Part shown: one piece after another, positions 29,950 to 37,462 of the stretch | How the letters are laid out: every line of letters begins with the position of its first letter | How positions within the stretch are numbered: the stretch's first letter is position 1 | Source of the DNA: JAGOEY01 sp017997515 | Lineage (GTDB): Bacteria > Pseudomonadota > Gammaproteobacteria > Burkholderiales > Burkholderiaceae_C | Reading direction: 5' to 3' | Assembly (NCBI GenBank): GCA_026314275.1 | Contig: CP111109.1 | Span: forward strand, 2,108,001 to 2,172,000 | Length of the DNA: 64,000 bases | Notes under the pieces: model-generated | The model's input: the letters and a program-made list of their open reading frames with translations, nothing else | Told to the model about the DNA's origin: nothing | Databases searched by the model: none | Translations under genes and position numbers: made by a program

Positions 29950-31200
29950 TCAGCTACTGCGCAGAAGGTCGCGCAGCCGGTCGATGTGCTGCCGGGCTAC
30001 CTCGGGCGGAACTACATTGCGCGGTGGCTCAGGCGGTGCATCTCGTGCAGGGGCAGGTGGCGGTGCTGACCCAGCTTGCCTGGCCCATGCGTTGAACTCG
30101 CCACGGATGGCACGTTGGATGATGCCGAACAGGTAGCCTGCCGGGTTGCGGATGGTGCTGCCACGACAGCGATCCGCCCATTCGTCCAGCACTGCCTGGC
30201 GTAGCGGGGCATCGACCTGCTGCAATGCCACCATGGCGCCGGCCTGCTGCTCTTCCTTCAAGTTGAGGAAGCGATCAGGCAGACGAACTCCCGGCATTGC
30301 GCGCACCTGCCCACGCTCACGCGCGGTAGTACGTACTTCATTAATACGACTACTACGTACAGTACGGTCCTGCTTCGGATTCCGAAGAGCGCCGTCTGAC
30401 GCGGGTTTCGGCCCTGCTTCGGAATCCGAAGAGGGCTGATCAGAATTCCGAAGAAGGCTCGGCGCCCCTTCTTCGGAATCGTGAACCGTGTCCTCCTGTG
30501 GATAACTCTCCTGCGACCCGATGCCCTGGCTTGCGAGGCGTTCGGCAAGGACCTGCAGCCGCGAGGGCAGCATGCGGCCAGACAGCAACGGGTCTTCGGC
30601 GATCTCCTTGAGCGTGTGCAAGCCCACGACCTGAACGGCCCTCGCCGAATGGCCCAGGGTGTGGCTGACGAGCTGCAAGTAGTCCGGGTCGAGCTGCATC
30701 GCCTCGAACGGGGTCAGGGGCTCGTCGTGCAGGACGTAGAGGTTGCCGAGGATGCGTCCGCTCTTGGGGTCGCGCCTGCGGCGCACGAGACTCAACCAGC
30801 GCGTCAGGCGCAACAGCGTCAGCGCCCGTGCCACGGTCTCGTGGGAGGCTTGTCCGGCGCAGGGCGTTGACGCGAGCCACGGGCGAAGTTGCTCATACGT
30901 CGGAAACGCAGTGACGCCATCCTCGTTGAGCATCATCCGGAAGACTTGCCAGGCATTGCGTTCAAGTGGCGTCAGGCGTCGGTCGAGGAACAGCCGTCGC
31001 GGCACGCTCTCGTGCCGATTGCCACTGAACAGAAAACCGTCGCCAGTTGCGGGCACAGGAGACGTTGCGGATGCGGGAGCCGGCTCGGGCGCGGGCGGGC
31101 GAGGTTTCGGCGCAAGGTCGTTCAGTGCGCTGTCGAACAGATCAGCGAGGGCGACGGGGCCTTGGCGTGGTGCTCGTGGTGCAGCGTCGTCCACGGCCAT
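29950..31200 (-). CDS. STY4528-type pathogenicity-island/ICE replication protein
   Basis: A 416-residue protein. N-terminal disordered part with alanine/proline; then a winged-helix-like DNA-binding region (RRLFLDRRLTPLERNAWQVF, SHETVARALTLLRLTRWLSL, ILGNLYVLHDEPLTPFEA), a serine-rich linker (about 245-305) and a C-terminal part (NPAGYLFGIIQRAIRGEFNA) that resembles the Rep-associated segment of mobile elements. The family is named for pathogenicity-island replication; biochemical proof is lacking to my knowledge. The linker DNA contains iteron-like palindromes. It follows the DUF2857 gene after three bases. Confidence 0.85.
   Translation of the reverse strand: MAVDDAAPRAPRQGPVALADLFDSALNDLAPKPRPPAPEPAPASATSPVPATGDGFLFSGNRHESVPRRLFLDRRLTPLERNAWQVFRMMLNEDGVTAFPTYEQLRPWLASTPCAGQASHETVARALTLLRLTRWLSLVRRRRDPKSGRILGNLYVLHDEPLTPFEAMQLDPDYLQLVSHTLGHSARAVQVVGLHTLKEIAEDPLLSGRMLPSRLQVLAERLASQGIGSQESYPQEDTVHDSEEGAPSLLRNSDQPSSDSEAGPKPASDGALRNPKQDRTVRSSRINEVRTTARERGQVRAMPGVRLPDRFLNLKEEQQAGAMVALQQVDAPLRQAVLDEWADRCRGSTIRNPAGYLFGIIQRAIRGEFNAWARQAGSAPPPAPARDAPPEPPRNVVPPEVARQHIDRLRDLLRSS
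30327..30480. repeat. Iteron-like palindromes inside the replication gene
   Basis: CTTCGGATTCCGAAG (30373-30387) and CTTCGGAATCCGAAG (30417-30431) are perfect 15-base palindromes 44 bases apart, with half sites at about 30444 and 30471. TAGTACGTAC (30327-30336) and TACTACGTAC (30351-30360) repeat beside an AT-rich TTCATTAATACGA stretch. Confidence 0.6.
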
Positions 31201-31203
31201 GAT

Positions 31204-31764
31204 TCAACCCAGTCCCTGATCGATCCAGTTCTTGATCGCAGCCCAGACCACCGACAGCGGCAGCTCCATGCCTTCGGCGAGGTCCATTGCCGCATCAAGA
31301 ACCGAGGTCTCATCCTCCAGCTCGACGTTCCTGCTGCTGGTCACGGCCTTCCAGCGCCGCCACAGCTCGGTGTCCTGCTCCTCGTCCAGAACCGGATGGC
31401 GCCCCTTGCGTTTGGGCAGGCCGAGAACTTCGCGCCGAAGTGCGACTTCCTGATGTGTCAGCCCGTAGAAGCGGCTCACCATTTCGGTACTGGCACCCAG
31501 GCGCAGCATGCGATCGACGGTGGCGATCTCCTTCTCCACGTCCTGCGCCTGTTTGAGCAATCGCCGGAGCACTTCCCGGTTCACCGAGACAGAGCACCAG
31601 GAGACGTTGGCATTGGCCAGCACGCTGATCAGCGCCGGATGCTTGAGCGCATCCAGCTCTTCCTCGCCGAACCCCATCGCCTTGCAGCGACGCAGTTGCC
31701 CGTTGCGTAGGTCGTAGAGTGCCTGCGCGATGACGGCCTGGTTGAGTGGGTTCGGTGCGGACAT
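31204..31764 (-). CDS. DUF2857 family regulator (InrR-like by position)
   Basis: A 186-residue DUF2857 (STY4526-type) protein. It begins MSAPNPLNQAVIAQALYDLR, has SWCSVSVNREVLRRLLKQAQ and a helix-turn-helix-like MVSRFYGLTHQEVALRREVL, then GRHPVLDEEQDTELWRRW. In ICEclc the gene at this place (between parB and the ssb group) is inrR, which raises integrase expression; that this is the same gene is inferred from position and, from memory, family. It is cotranscribed with parB upstream (15-base gap) and the replication gene downstream (3-base gap). Confidence 0.82.
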   Translation of the reverse strand: MSAPNPLNQAVIAQALYDLRNGQLRRCKAMGFGEEELDALKHPALISVLANANVSWCSVSVNREVLRRLLKQAQDVEKEIATVDRMLRLGASTEMVSRFYGLTHQEVALRREVLGLPKRKGRHPVLDEEQDTELWRRWKAVTSSRNVELEDETSVLDAAMDLAEGMELPLSVVWAAIKNWIDQGLG

Positions 31765-31779
31765 GCAGGCCTCCCTCGC

Positions 31780-33444
31780 TCAGATCCCAGGACCGACAGC
31801 GCCGGCTTCCAGATCCAGCAGGCGCCGGGCCAGCCGCAGCAGACGAAACAGCTTGACCAGCGCGGTGTCGCTCAATCGCCGGGCCCCGCCGTCACGACGT
31901 TGACCCTGGCCGTGCAACAGCGCTGGCAGGTCTGTGATGAGTTGCCCGCTGTCCAAGCCGACGCCGGCTGGCTGCTGACCGGCCAGGGAAACCAGTAGTG
32001 CGAGCACGGCGCGTGCGAGCGGCGACGAAGCCTGGGCTGGGGCACGACACGTGAACCCGATGCCATCAGAACGATCCTCGACACACGCGTCCAGGTCGGC
32101 CTCGCCCGCGATCTCGCGCGCGAACTGCGCGATGTGGATGCGCAGGCGGTCGGGTGTGTCGAGGCCAGGGTCGATATACCAGATGTCCGAGATGGGATAG
32201 AGGCCACCGGCCTGCACGGGAATCGACTGCAAGACGTTGGCCGAGAAGTCGGGCGGCAGCGCATCGCCCAACTGGTCGGCGACCATGCGCTGGATGGACT
32301 GGAGCCGCTCCGTCGTGGGTGCCGGAGAGATGATGTGCTCGTCAAGCAGACCGCCATTCGCTGCCGCAGGGCTGGCTGCGGATGCCTCGCTCGGGGCCCC
32401 ATCGTCCCGGGGCCTTGTCGGCGCGTCGGCAGAGTGGCCCGCAGAAGGTGCAGTTGTAGTGGGGGGCGGTGCCGGTTCGATCGGCGGCCGTGCGATGGCC
32501 CCAGGCTCGGGCAATGCCGGCGGCGCCGATGGCGGGGTTGGGTCGCTGACCAGGGCGCGGTGGCGGCTCTCGGATTCGGTCAGGTCCAAGGCGAGCACGT
32601 CGTAGTCGATGCCCAGCAGCTCGGACATCTGACCGATCAACTCGTCCTGCACACGCGGCGGCGAGAACTCGTCGGGCTGGACATCAAATTGCGACAGCGC
32701 CTCCAGAAAGAAGCTGTCGAAGTCCAGCGGCAGGGAGCGGCCTTTGGCATAGTGCTCCCACGTGCGTTCGCTGGCTTTGCGCATGACCGACAGCCGCTCG
32801 ACCTGGTGGCGGCCGAGGCCCCCGTATAGGACGGTCGGGATCGCGGGCAGCAGGTAGCGCACCGCGTCAGCCATGCGGCTGATGTGCGACTGCTGGACTG
32901 GGAAGCCGTCGGCGGCCAGGCGGCGGGCCAGCTCGGACTGGCTCAGGGTGGTGCCGCTTTCAGCTTCATAGAACTCGCGGGCTTTCTCGACGCCCAGGGC
33001 GCGCTCGATGAACGTGAGGCCGCCGCGTAGTTCGTTCTCGGCGAGGTGCCCGGTCAGGGCGACGATCTCTCCGCGCGCAGGCCACGGCCGGAACAGGCAC
33101 GATATGCGGAAGAAGCGTTCGTCCTTGGTCTCCGCCCAGAGTTCACGCAGGATCGCCAGCCTGGTGTTGCCGCCGTTGCGGATGATGTAGTGCGCCTCGC
33201 CAGGACGGCGTGTGATCGCTGGCGCCGCGTCCAGGCCGCGCTCTCGGATGGAGGCCTTGATTTCATCGTAGGCCGAGTTGCGCTTTTTGCGGGGGTCGTG
33301 GTCGTAGGGCCGCAACTGGTCCAGCGTCACGACCATCGGCGTGTCGGCGATCGGGTCGCTCAAGGCCGTGGCCGATGGCCCACTGCGCTCGAACCCGGCG
33401 GCAAGCAGCTTGCCGGCCATGTCCTGGGAGGTCATCTCAGCCAT
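31780..33444 (-). CDS. parB: ParB-family protein, PFGI-1 class (TIGR03764)
   Basis: A 554-residue ICE ParB. The ParB/Spo0J nuclease-like domain includes TLDQLRPYDHDPRKKRNSAY, a GLDAAPAITRRPGEAHYIIR segment and NGGNTRLAILREL (the conserved GNTR/GERR region). A helix-turn-helix follows (LSQSELARRLAADGFPVQQS). The long C-terminal half is specific to ICE ParB and has a proline-rich linker. It likely works with ParA in keeping the excised element or in controlling transfer. The ATG at 33444 overlaps the upstream small gene by eight bases. Confidence 0.9.
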   Translation of the reverse strand: MAEMTSQDMAGKLLAAGFERSGPSATALSDPIADTPMVVTLDQLRPYDHDPRKKRNSAYDEIKASIRERGLDAAPAITRRPGEAHYIIRNGGNTRLAILRELWAETKDERFFRISCLFRPWPARGEIVALTGHLAENELRGGLTFIERALGVEKAREFYEAESGTTLSQSELARRLAADGFPVQQSHISRMADAVRYLLPAIPTVLYGGLGRHQVERLSVMRKASERTWEHYAKGRSLPLDFDSFFLEALSQFDVQPDEFSPPRVQDELIGQMSELLGIDYDVLALDLTESESRHRALVSDPTPPSAPPALPEPGAIARPPIEPAPPPTTTAPSAGHSADAPTRPRDDGAPSEASAASPAAANGGLLDEHIISPAPTTERLQSIQRMVADQLGDALPPDFSANVLQSIPVQAGGLYPISDIWYIDPGLDTPDRLRIHIAQFAREIAGEADLDACVEDRSDGIGFTCRAPAQASSPLARAVLALLVSLAGQQPAGVGLDSGQLITDLPALLHGQGQRRDGGARRLSDTALVKLFRLLRLARRLLDLEAGAVGPGI

Positions 33445-33697
33445 GACCACATCCCTCGGCGTTGACGGCCCGGGCCATGCGGGCCTCGCGCTCGGCGCGG
33501 CGGATCTGTGCACGGGCGTTGAGATCCGCCCGGTAGTCGCTCGCTGTTGAGCTGGTGTAGATGGTGGCGCAGCCGGCCTTGGTGAACTTGAGGTGTCCGC
33601 CACGTGTGCGCTTGACGTGCCAACCTTCGCTCACAGCAAACTCGATCAGGGCGCGCAGCCGCTTGTGGCCACGGGCCAATTCATGTGCGTTCGCCAT
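33437..33697 (-). CDS. HicA-like small protein between parA and parB (Shi-position gene)
   Basis: An 86-residue basic protein. The core LIEFAVSEGWHVKRTRGGHLKF followed by CATIYTSSTASDYRADL has the layout of the HicA/YcfA double-stranded-RNA-binding fold, including the histidine in GGHLKF that is catalytic in HicA toxins. It overlaps parA by 17 bases and parB by 8. In ICEclc a small gene at this position, shi, acts with parA to arrest division of donor cells; equivalence is inferred from position. No HicB-like antitoxin is adjacent. Confidence 0.72.
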   Translation of the reverse strand: MANAHELARGHKRLRALIEFAVSEGWHVKRTRGGHLKFTKAGCATIYTSSTASDYRADLNARAQIRRAEREARMARAVNAEGCGHG

Positions 33698-34556
33698 GCG
33701 ACCTCCCGGTTTCAATAGAACGTGGAGGACGGCCGGAAACGTGGGCAAATCTGTCTTGCCATTGAGGGAACAATTCGCCAGCGAGCGCGCGCATGGTGTC
33801 GAGCGCGGCGGGCGCAACTCTGCCCGGCGGCTGGCGATGCTCGACGCGATGCACCGGCAGGCCGCGGGTTGCGGCGCGCGGATAGGCCTCGATGGCCGGC
33901 ACGTCGGTGCCCAGCACGCATATGCCGGCATGGTCCTGGAACAGGTCGCGCAGCGCCTGCTGGATCATCCGTGCATTCGCGGACACGGGGTGGACGCGAT
34001 TGATGAGCAGGTGCAGGGATGGCGGTTCGATGCCGAGGTGCCGGTATGGCGCGATGTCCTCCAGCAACTGCATGGTGCCGCGTCGCAGTTCGCGGGCAGC
34101 GAGAATTTCCGGGGTCACGGGCGACAGCGCCAGGTCAGAGGCGAGCACCGCCATCTCCAACAGCACCGAGCGTGCACCCTGGGTGTCGATCAGCACCAGG
34201 TCATAAAGCGGCGCCAGCGCCGGCAGCAGGTGCCGCAGTCTCAGGCGTCCGTCTGGCGCGTGCAGTAGCAACGTGTTCAGTTCACCCCGGTGATCGTTCG
34301 AGAGCACCAGGTCCAGGCCCGCGATGATGGTGCGGGACACCAACTGATCGAGGGCGCGTTCGTTGAACGCCAGCAACTCATAGATACCGCCGGCAGCGCG
34401 GTGTGCCAGCTCGTAATAGGACGACAAGGTCGGCTGCACGTCGAGATCGAGCAGCAGCACACGCAGCCCCGCGTCCGCGGCGAGGCCGCCGAGGTTGGCG
34501 GCCGTAGTCGTCTTGCCTACGCCGCCTTTCGTTGAAATGATGGATACGACCTGCAT
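33681..34556 (-). CDS. parA: ParA-family ATPase
   Basis: A 291-residue deviant-Walker ATPase: KGGVGKTT at residues 10-17, the switch region LLLDLDVQPTLSSYY and the Walker B-like DLVLIDTQGARSVL. Membership in the Soj/ParA family is secure. In ICEclc-type elements this gene is in the alpA-parA-shi-parB group active in transfer-competent cells. The start at 34556 has a GAGAGCGCC spacer with AGAG upstream; the N-terminal MQVVSIISTKGG is typical. Confidence 0.93.
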   Translation of the reverse strand: MQVVSIISTKGGVGKTTTAANLGGLAADAGLRVLLLDLDVQPTLSSYYELAHRAAGGIYELLAFNERALDQLVSRTIIAGLDLVLSNDHRGELNTLLLHAPDGRLRLRHLLPALAPLYDLVLIDTQGARSVLLEMAVLASDLALSPVTPEILAARELRRGTMQLLEDIAPYRHLGIEPPSLHLLINRVHPVSANARMIQQALRDLFQDHAGICVLGTDVPAIEAYPRAATRGLPVHRVEHRQPPGRVAPAALDTMRALAGELFPQWQDRFAHVSGRPPRSIETGRSHGERT

Positions 34557-34598
34557 GGCGCTCTCCGTTTGGCGATGGGAAAATCGAGGGGGAGCGGG

Positions 34599-34811
34599 TC
34601 AGGTCCGGTTGTTGAGGCGTTCGGCGATCCACTGGTCGATCTCGACCGAATCCCAGCCCACGGCGCGCACGCCCAGGCGCAACGCCTGCGGAAACTGGCG
34701 CTTCTTCATCAGGTTGTAGATGTGGGCGCGTTTGAAGCCGGACTTCGCTTCAACTTCATCGAGCCGCAGGATGCGGCGCTCGTGCGGTGGCAGTACAGGT
34801 ATTTGCGACAT
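34599..34811 (-). CDS. alpA: AlpA-family DNA-binding regulator
   Basis: A 70-residue MerR-like helix-turn-helix protein: RILRLDEVEAKSGFKRAHIY followed by NLMKKRQFPQALRLG and a conserved WDSVEIDQWIAERL end. AlpA proteins activate excision or element genes; in ICEclc alpA is the first gene of the maintenance operon. The ATG at 34811 has AGGAG at eight bases; a GTG nine bases upstream is less likely. Confidence 0.9.
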   Translation of the reverse strand: MSQIPVLPPHERRILRLDEVEAKSGFKRAHIYNLMKKRQFPQALRLGVRAVGWDSVEIDQWIAERLNNRT

Positions 34812-34854
34812 GGCGGTCACTCCTGAACGCTCAGTGGCGTTTGTTGGCGTGACC

Positions 34855-34867
34855 TCTATTCAATAGA
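34855..34867. promoter_or_regulatory. Operator-like palindrome upstream of alpA
   Basis: TCTATTCAATAGA is a perfect odd palindrome 44 bases upstream of the alpA start. On the minus strand TTGCAA lies 18 bases before it, so it overlaps the -10 region of a possible promoter. Confidence 0.45.
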
Positions 34868-34929
34868 CATGGCTGCGGAAAAACATTGCAAATGCAATCT
34901 CCGCGACTGCACATACAAGATGGAAGAAT

Positions 34930-35676
34930 TCACGCGGCTGCGCTACGGACATTCTTCCTGGCATTGGCGAACTTGCCGTTCAAGGTTCGCTCCGTGATGC
35001 CCATGGTGCCGCCATAGTGGGCGAGCAATGCGGTGACGATGGCCTCCTGCGTCTTGAAGCTGGAGTACGGCACGCCGGATGGGGATTGGCTCAGCATCAG
35101 CGTCAGCATGCCGCCGATGATGTTCAGGTATGTAGTTTCCGCCCGATCACTGATCACGCACTGCTTGGGAGCCAGCAGTACGGCGGACTGCTTTAGCAAG
35201 ACTTCGTGTTGCTGTTGCAGTTCGCGCATCTCGCGTCGGCTATGGTCCAGCGCGGCCTGCAGAGCCAGCCGTTCCAGCAGGATTGCCTGTCCTGTTTCGA
35301 TGGTGATGAAGGGATGCACCATGCGCTCGCCCCGACTGAACAGAAATCCCGGCCGATGCTCGGGATAGTGGGTGCGCATCCACCGCTTCAGATCGACATG
35401 GCGGACGGTCAGATCGGGTGAACTCACCAGATCTGGGTCATTAAGCGTGATCCCGTTCTTGCCGAAGGGCAGTTCGGCGTTGAGGATACCGTCGTAGATG
35501 CGTTCCGAGTACAGCCGACACTCGTTCCATCGCGGGCAGTCCAACATCTGCGGCAGACAACGCGGTGATGCGATCGATGCGACGATCACCGCCTCGTACC
35601 GCAACAACCCAGCCCACCGTATGGCAGCTTCGATGGGACGATAGAACACCTTTGATAGTGGTGGCTCCTTGTGCAT
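34930..35676 (-). CDS. ICE-end protein, function unknown
   Basis: A 248-residue cytosolic protein. N-terminal half with several tryptophans and cysteines (ECRLYSERIYDGILNAELPF, RWMRTHYPEHRPGFLFSRGE), then a helical stretch LLERLALQAALDHSRREMRE and the C-terminal LLAHYGGTMGITERTLNGKFANARK, which resembles a recombinase or AlpA-associated helix. I do not recognise the family. The ATG at 35676 has an AAGGAGA site at eight bases. It is the outermost gene at this ICE end. Confidence 0.7.
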   Translation of the reverse strand: MHKEPPLSKVFYRPIEAAIRWAGLLRYEAVIVASIASPRCLPQMLDCPRWNECRLYSERIYDGILNAELPFGKNGITLNDPDLVSSPDLTVRHVDLKRWMRTHYPEHRPGFLFSRGERMVHPFITIETGQAILLERLALQAALDHSRREMRELQQQHEVLLKQSAVLLAPKQCVISDRAETTYLNIIGGMLTLMLSQSPSGVPYSSFKTQEAIVTALLAHYGGTMGITERTLNGKFANARKNVRSAAA

Positions 35677-36343
35677 GTTTTCGTCTCCTTTCGGAAGCGC
35701 TACGTCACCGGCTCCTTTCTTGCCCCGCCAAGGGGCTGTTGTGTCGTTATGCCTGTGGTTGATGCCTGGGGCGATGCCCTGGAACATGGACAGAAGAGAT
35801 CATGGCACCCGTCACAGGTGGTTCTCTCTTGCTCGATGTGCAAGAATTGACCAGTTGCCGGCCCGTCGAGTAACAAGGAAGAAGCACGCTCGACAATGGC
35901 GCTCACGGTGCCAGCGTCATGGGGTGCGTCAAGCCCATCAAGACCGATTCGATATGGTCTGATATCCCCACGGTTTCACAAGGCGCACGGGATTGCATCC
36001 GCTGCTCCACGTCTAGAGGGACTTGGAGAAATCCGCGCATGTCATGCTTGTTTCGGCATCCTGATATATCGACATAGCATCTACGGGCTAAGCCACGCGG
36101 CTGGCTTCCACTGTGGGACAGCCGTCCTCGCATCGCTTCTCGGGATGCATTTCAGTTCCATCAAGCAGGCGGGGCGCTTACGACGCCCACAGCCAGCGAC
36201 GGGGGCTATGTCGGCTTTGTCCAGCGCAGGTCGAATACCCAGGTCCTCTTCCGCTCGTCCCTTTTTTAGTGCGCTGACTTGGCGACGTCCAAGGTGATCT
36301 CGCCGTTCTGTTAAGAAGTGGACTTTGCCTGCCATGCTCGTGG
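35677..36343. other. Gene-free stretch that holds the ICE/chromosome junction
   Basis: Short frames on both strands have no recognisable residues or ribosome sites. The first 80 bases are the leader of the 35676 start (with a GCCCC/GGGGC dyad). I see no tRNA 3' end and no clear direct repeat that would mark the attachment site. One minus-strand frame near 36280 reads GEITLDVAKS, reminiscent of the start of IS110 transposases, but stops at once. Confidence 0.5.
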
Positions 36344-36349
36344 TAAAAT
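36344..36349 (+). promoter_or_regulatory. Extended -10 promoter candidate for the trp leader
   Basis: TGGTAAAAT gives an extended -10 element; no good -35 is visible at the proper distance. Transcription would start near 36356, about 70 bases before the leader peptide. Confidence 0.45.
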
Positions 36350-36428
36350 ACCGAAGGTTTTATTGGAATTCCGTTCCTGTGCGCTCGGACTGGGTTCTAG
36401 CTTTTTAATTCAATACTTTGGTCTGACC

Positions 36429-36479
36429 ATGACCCGTACTGCTTCGACCAACATCGCTCTGTGGTGGCGCTTCCAATAG
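36429..36479 (+). CDS. Tryptophan leader peptide (TrpL-like)
   Basis: A 16-codon frame encoding MTRTASTNIALWWRFQ with two adjacent Trp codons (36462-36467) just before its TAG stop. The stop codon lies in the loop of the first attenuator hairpin. The layout is that of a ribosome-mediated trp attenuator: stalling at the Trp codons would favour the anti-terminator. No canonical ribosome site beyond CTGACC is visible. Confidence 0.7.
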   Translation: MTRTASTNIALWWRFQ

Positions 36480-36540
36480 GAAGCGGCATGTCGTTGCGGT
36501 CTTGACCGCACCTTGCCGCCGTACCGGCAGGCAAGGTTTC
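36468..36540 (+). promoter_or_regulatory. trp attenuator stems 1:2, 2:3 and 3:4
   Basis: 1:2 is CGCTTCC (36468-36474) / GGAAGCG (36479-36485) with loop AATA. 2:3 is GCGGCA (36483-36488) / TGCCGC (36514-36519). 3:4 is CCTTGCCGCCG (36511-36521) / CGGCAGGCAAGG (36525-36536) with one bulge, followed only by TTTC, so the terminator is weak or of another kind. Confidence 0.65.
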
Positions 36541-36880
36541 AAGAAGGCTTCCCGGCACGGCGGCTCCAAGATTTGAGGAGATTGCCCGATGCCCTTAGCA
36601 TCCCAACCCCGTCGTCGAACTGATGCCCCGCGCGCTGCGCCGCCGTGGGGTACAAGCTTGCCCGTCTTGTCTGCGCACTTGTCCCAGCCATGCCGGCGCA
36701 AACGCTTCCTCGGCACACCGCGTTGGCGCACTCTGCGGCTTCACTCAAAACCCGTTGCTACCCTGTGCCAGCACTTGCGTGCGCTTCCTCCATCGCAATC
36801 GATCGCCGATGTGTGTAATGAAGTGTGTAATGGGGTCCGTGTGTAATGAAAATATTCAATAAAATCAAGGACTTAAAATC
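36541..36880 (+). other. Leader region between the attenuator and trpG
   Basis: 340 bases. A frame at 36589-36846 (85 residues, with GAGGAG ribosome site) has biased arginine/proline composition and no family resemblance; I do not call it a gene. Near the 3' end GTGTGTAATG occurs three times (36811, 36823, 36839). No trpE remnant is visible. Confidence 0.5.
36811..36848. repeat. Three direct repeats GTGTGTAATG before trpG
   Basis: Copies at 36811-36820, 36823-36832 and 36839-36848, ending 33 bases before the trpG start. Confidence 0.85.
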
Positions 36881-37462
36881 ATGAGACTCCTGATGCTCGA
36901 CAACTACGACAGCTTCACCTACAACATCGTCCAGTACTTCGGTGAACTGGGCGCGGACGTGCAAGTGGTGCGCAACGACGAAATCACGCTCGACGGCGTG
37001 GCAGAACGTATCGCGGCCGGGGTGCAGCGGCTGGTGATTTCGCCGGGGCCGTGTTCGCCTGCCGAGGCCGGTATTTCGGTCGCCGCCATCCAGCGTTTTG
37101 CGGGCCAGTTGCCTATTCTGGGGGTGTGCCTGGGGCACCAGGCGATTGGTGCGGCGTTTGGCGGCACCATCCTGCGCGCGCAGGCGCTGATGCACGGCAA
37201 GACCAGTGTCATCACCACCACACAAGAGGGCGTTTTTGCCGGGCTGCCCACGCAGTTCACCGTCAACCGCTACCACTCGCTGGCTATCGAACGCAGCACC
37301 TGCCCCGAGGTGCTGGCGGTGACGGCGTGGACGGACGACGGTGAAATCATGGGCGTGCGCCACAAGACGCTGGACATCGAAGGTGTGCAGTTCCATCCCG
37401 AGTCGATCCTGACCGAACACGGCCACGCCATGCTGAAGAACTTCCTGGACCCGCGGCCATGA
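36881..37462 (+). CDS. trpG: Anthranilate synthase component II (glutamine amidotransferase)
   Basis: A class I glutamine amidotransferase of 193 residues that supplies ammonia to anthranilate synthase (TrpE), first step of tryptophan synthesis. Catalytic triad visible: Cys83 in GVCLGHQ, His172 and Glu174 in FHPES. The N-terminal LLMLDNYDSFTYNIVQYF is diagnostic, and the oxyanion GPCSPAEAGIS motif is present. The partner trpE is not in the window. The LysE-type gene overlaps it by four bases. Confidence 0.95.
   Translation: MRLLMLDNYDSFTYNIVQYFGELGADVQVVRNDEITLDGVAERIAAGVQRLVISPGPCSPAEAGISVAAIQRFAGQLPILGVCLGHQAIGAAFGGTILRAQALMHGKTSVITTTQEGVFAGLPTQFTVNRYHSLAIERSTCPEVLAVTAWTDDGEIMGVRHKTLDIEGVQFHPESILTEHGHAMLKNFLDPRP

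Noticed and set aside
36081..36335. 84-residue minus-strand frame near the ICE junction
   Set aside because: No ribosome site, no recognisable domain; a second frame with GEITLDVAKS looks IS110-like only for ten residues and stops.
1..36343. CRISPR array among the many repeated hairpins
   Set aside because: The repeated units are not direct repeats of constant sequence with regular spacers; they are related by structure and each precedes a gene.
36589..36846. 85-residue plus-strand frame with a GAGGAG ribosome site after the trp attenuator
   Set aside because: Arginine/proline-rich composition, no family resemblance, and it runs through the GTGTGTAATG repeats; could be a remnant but is not supported as a gene.
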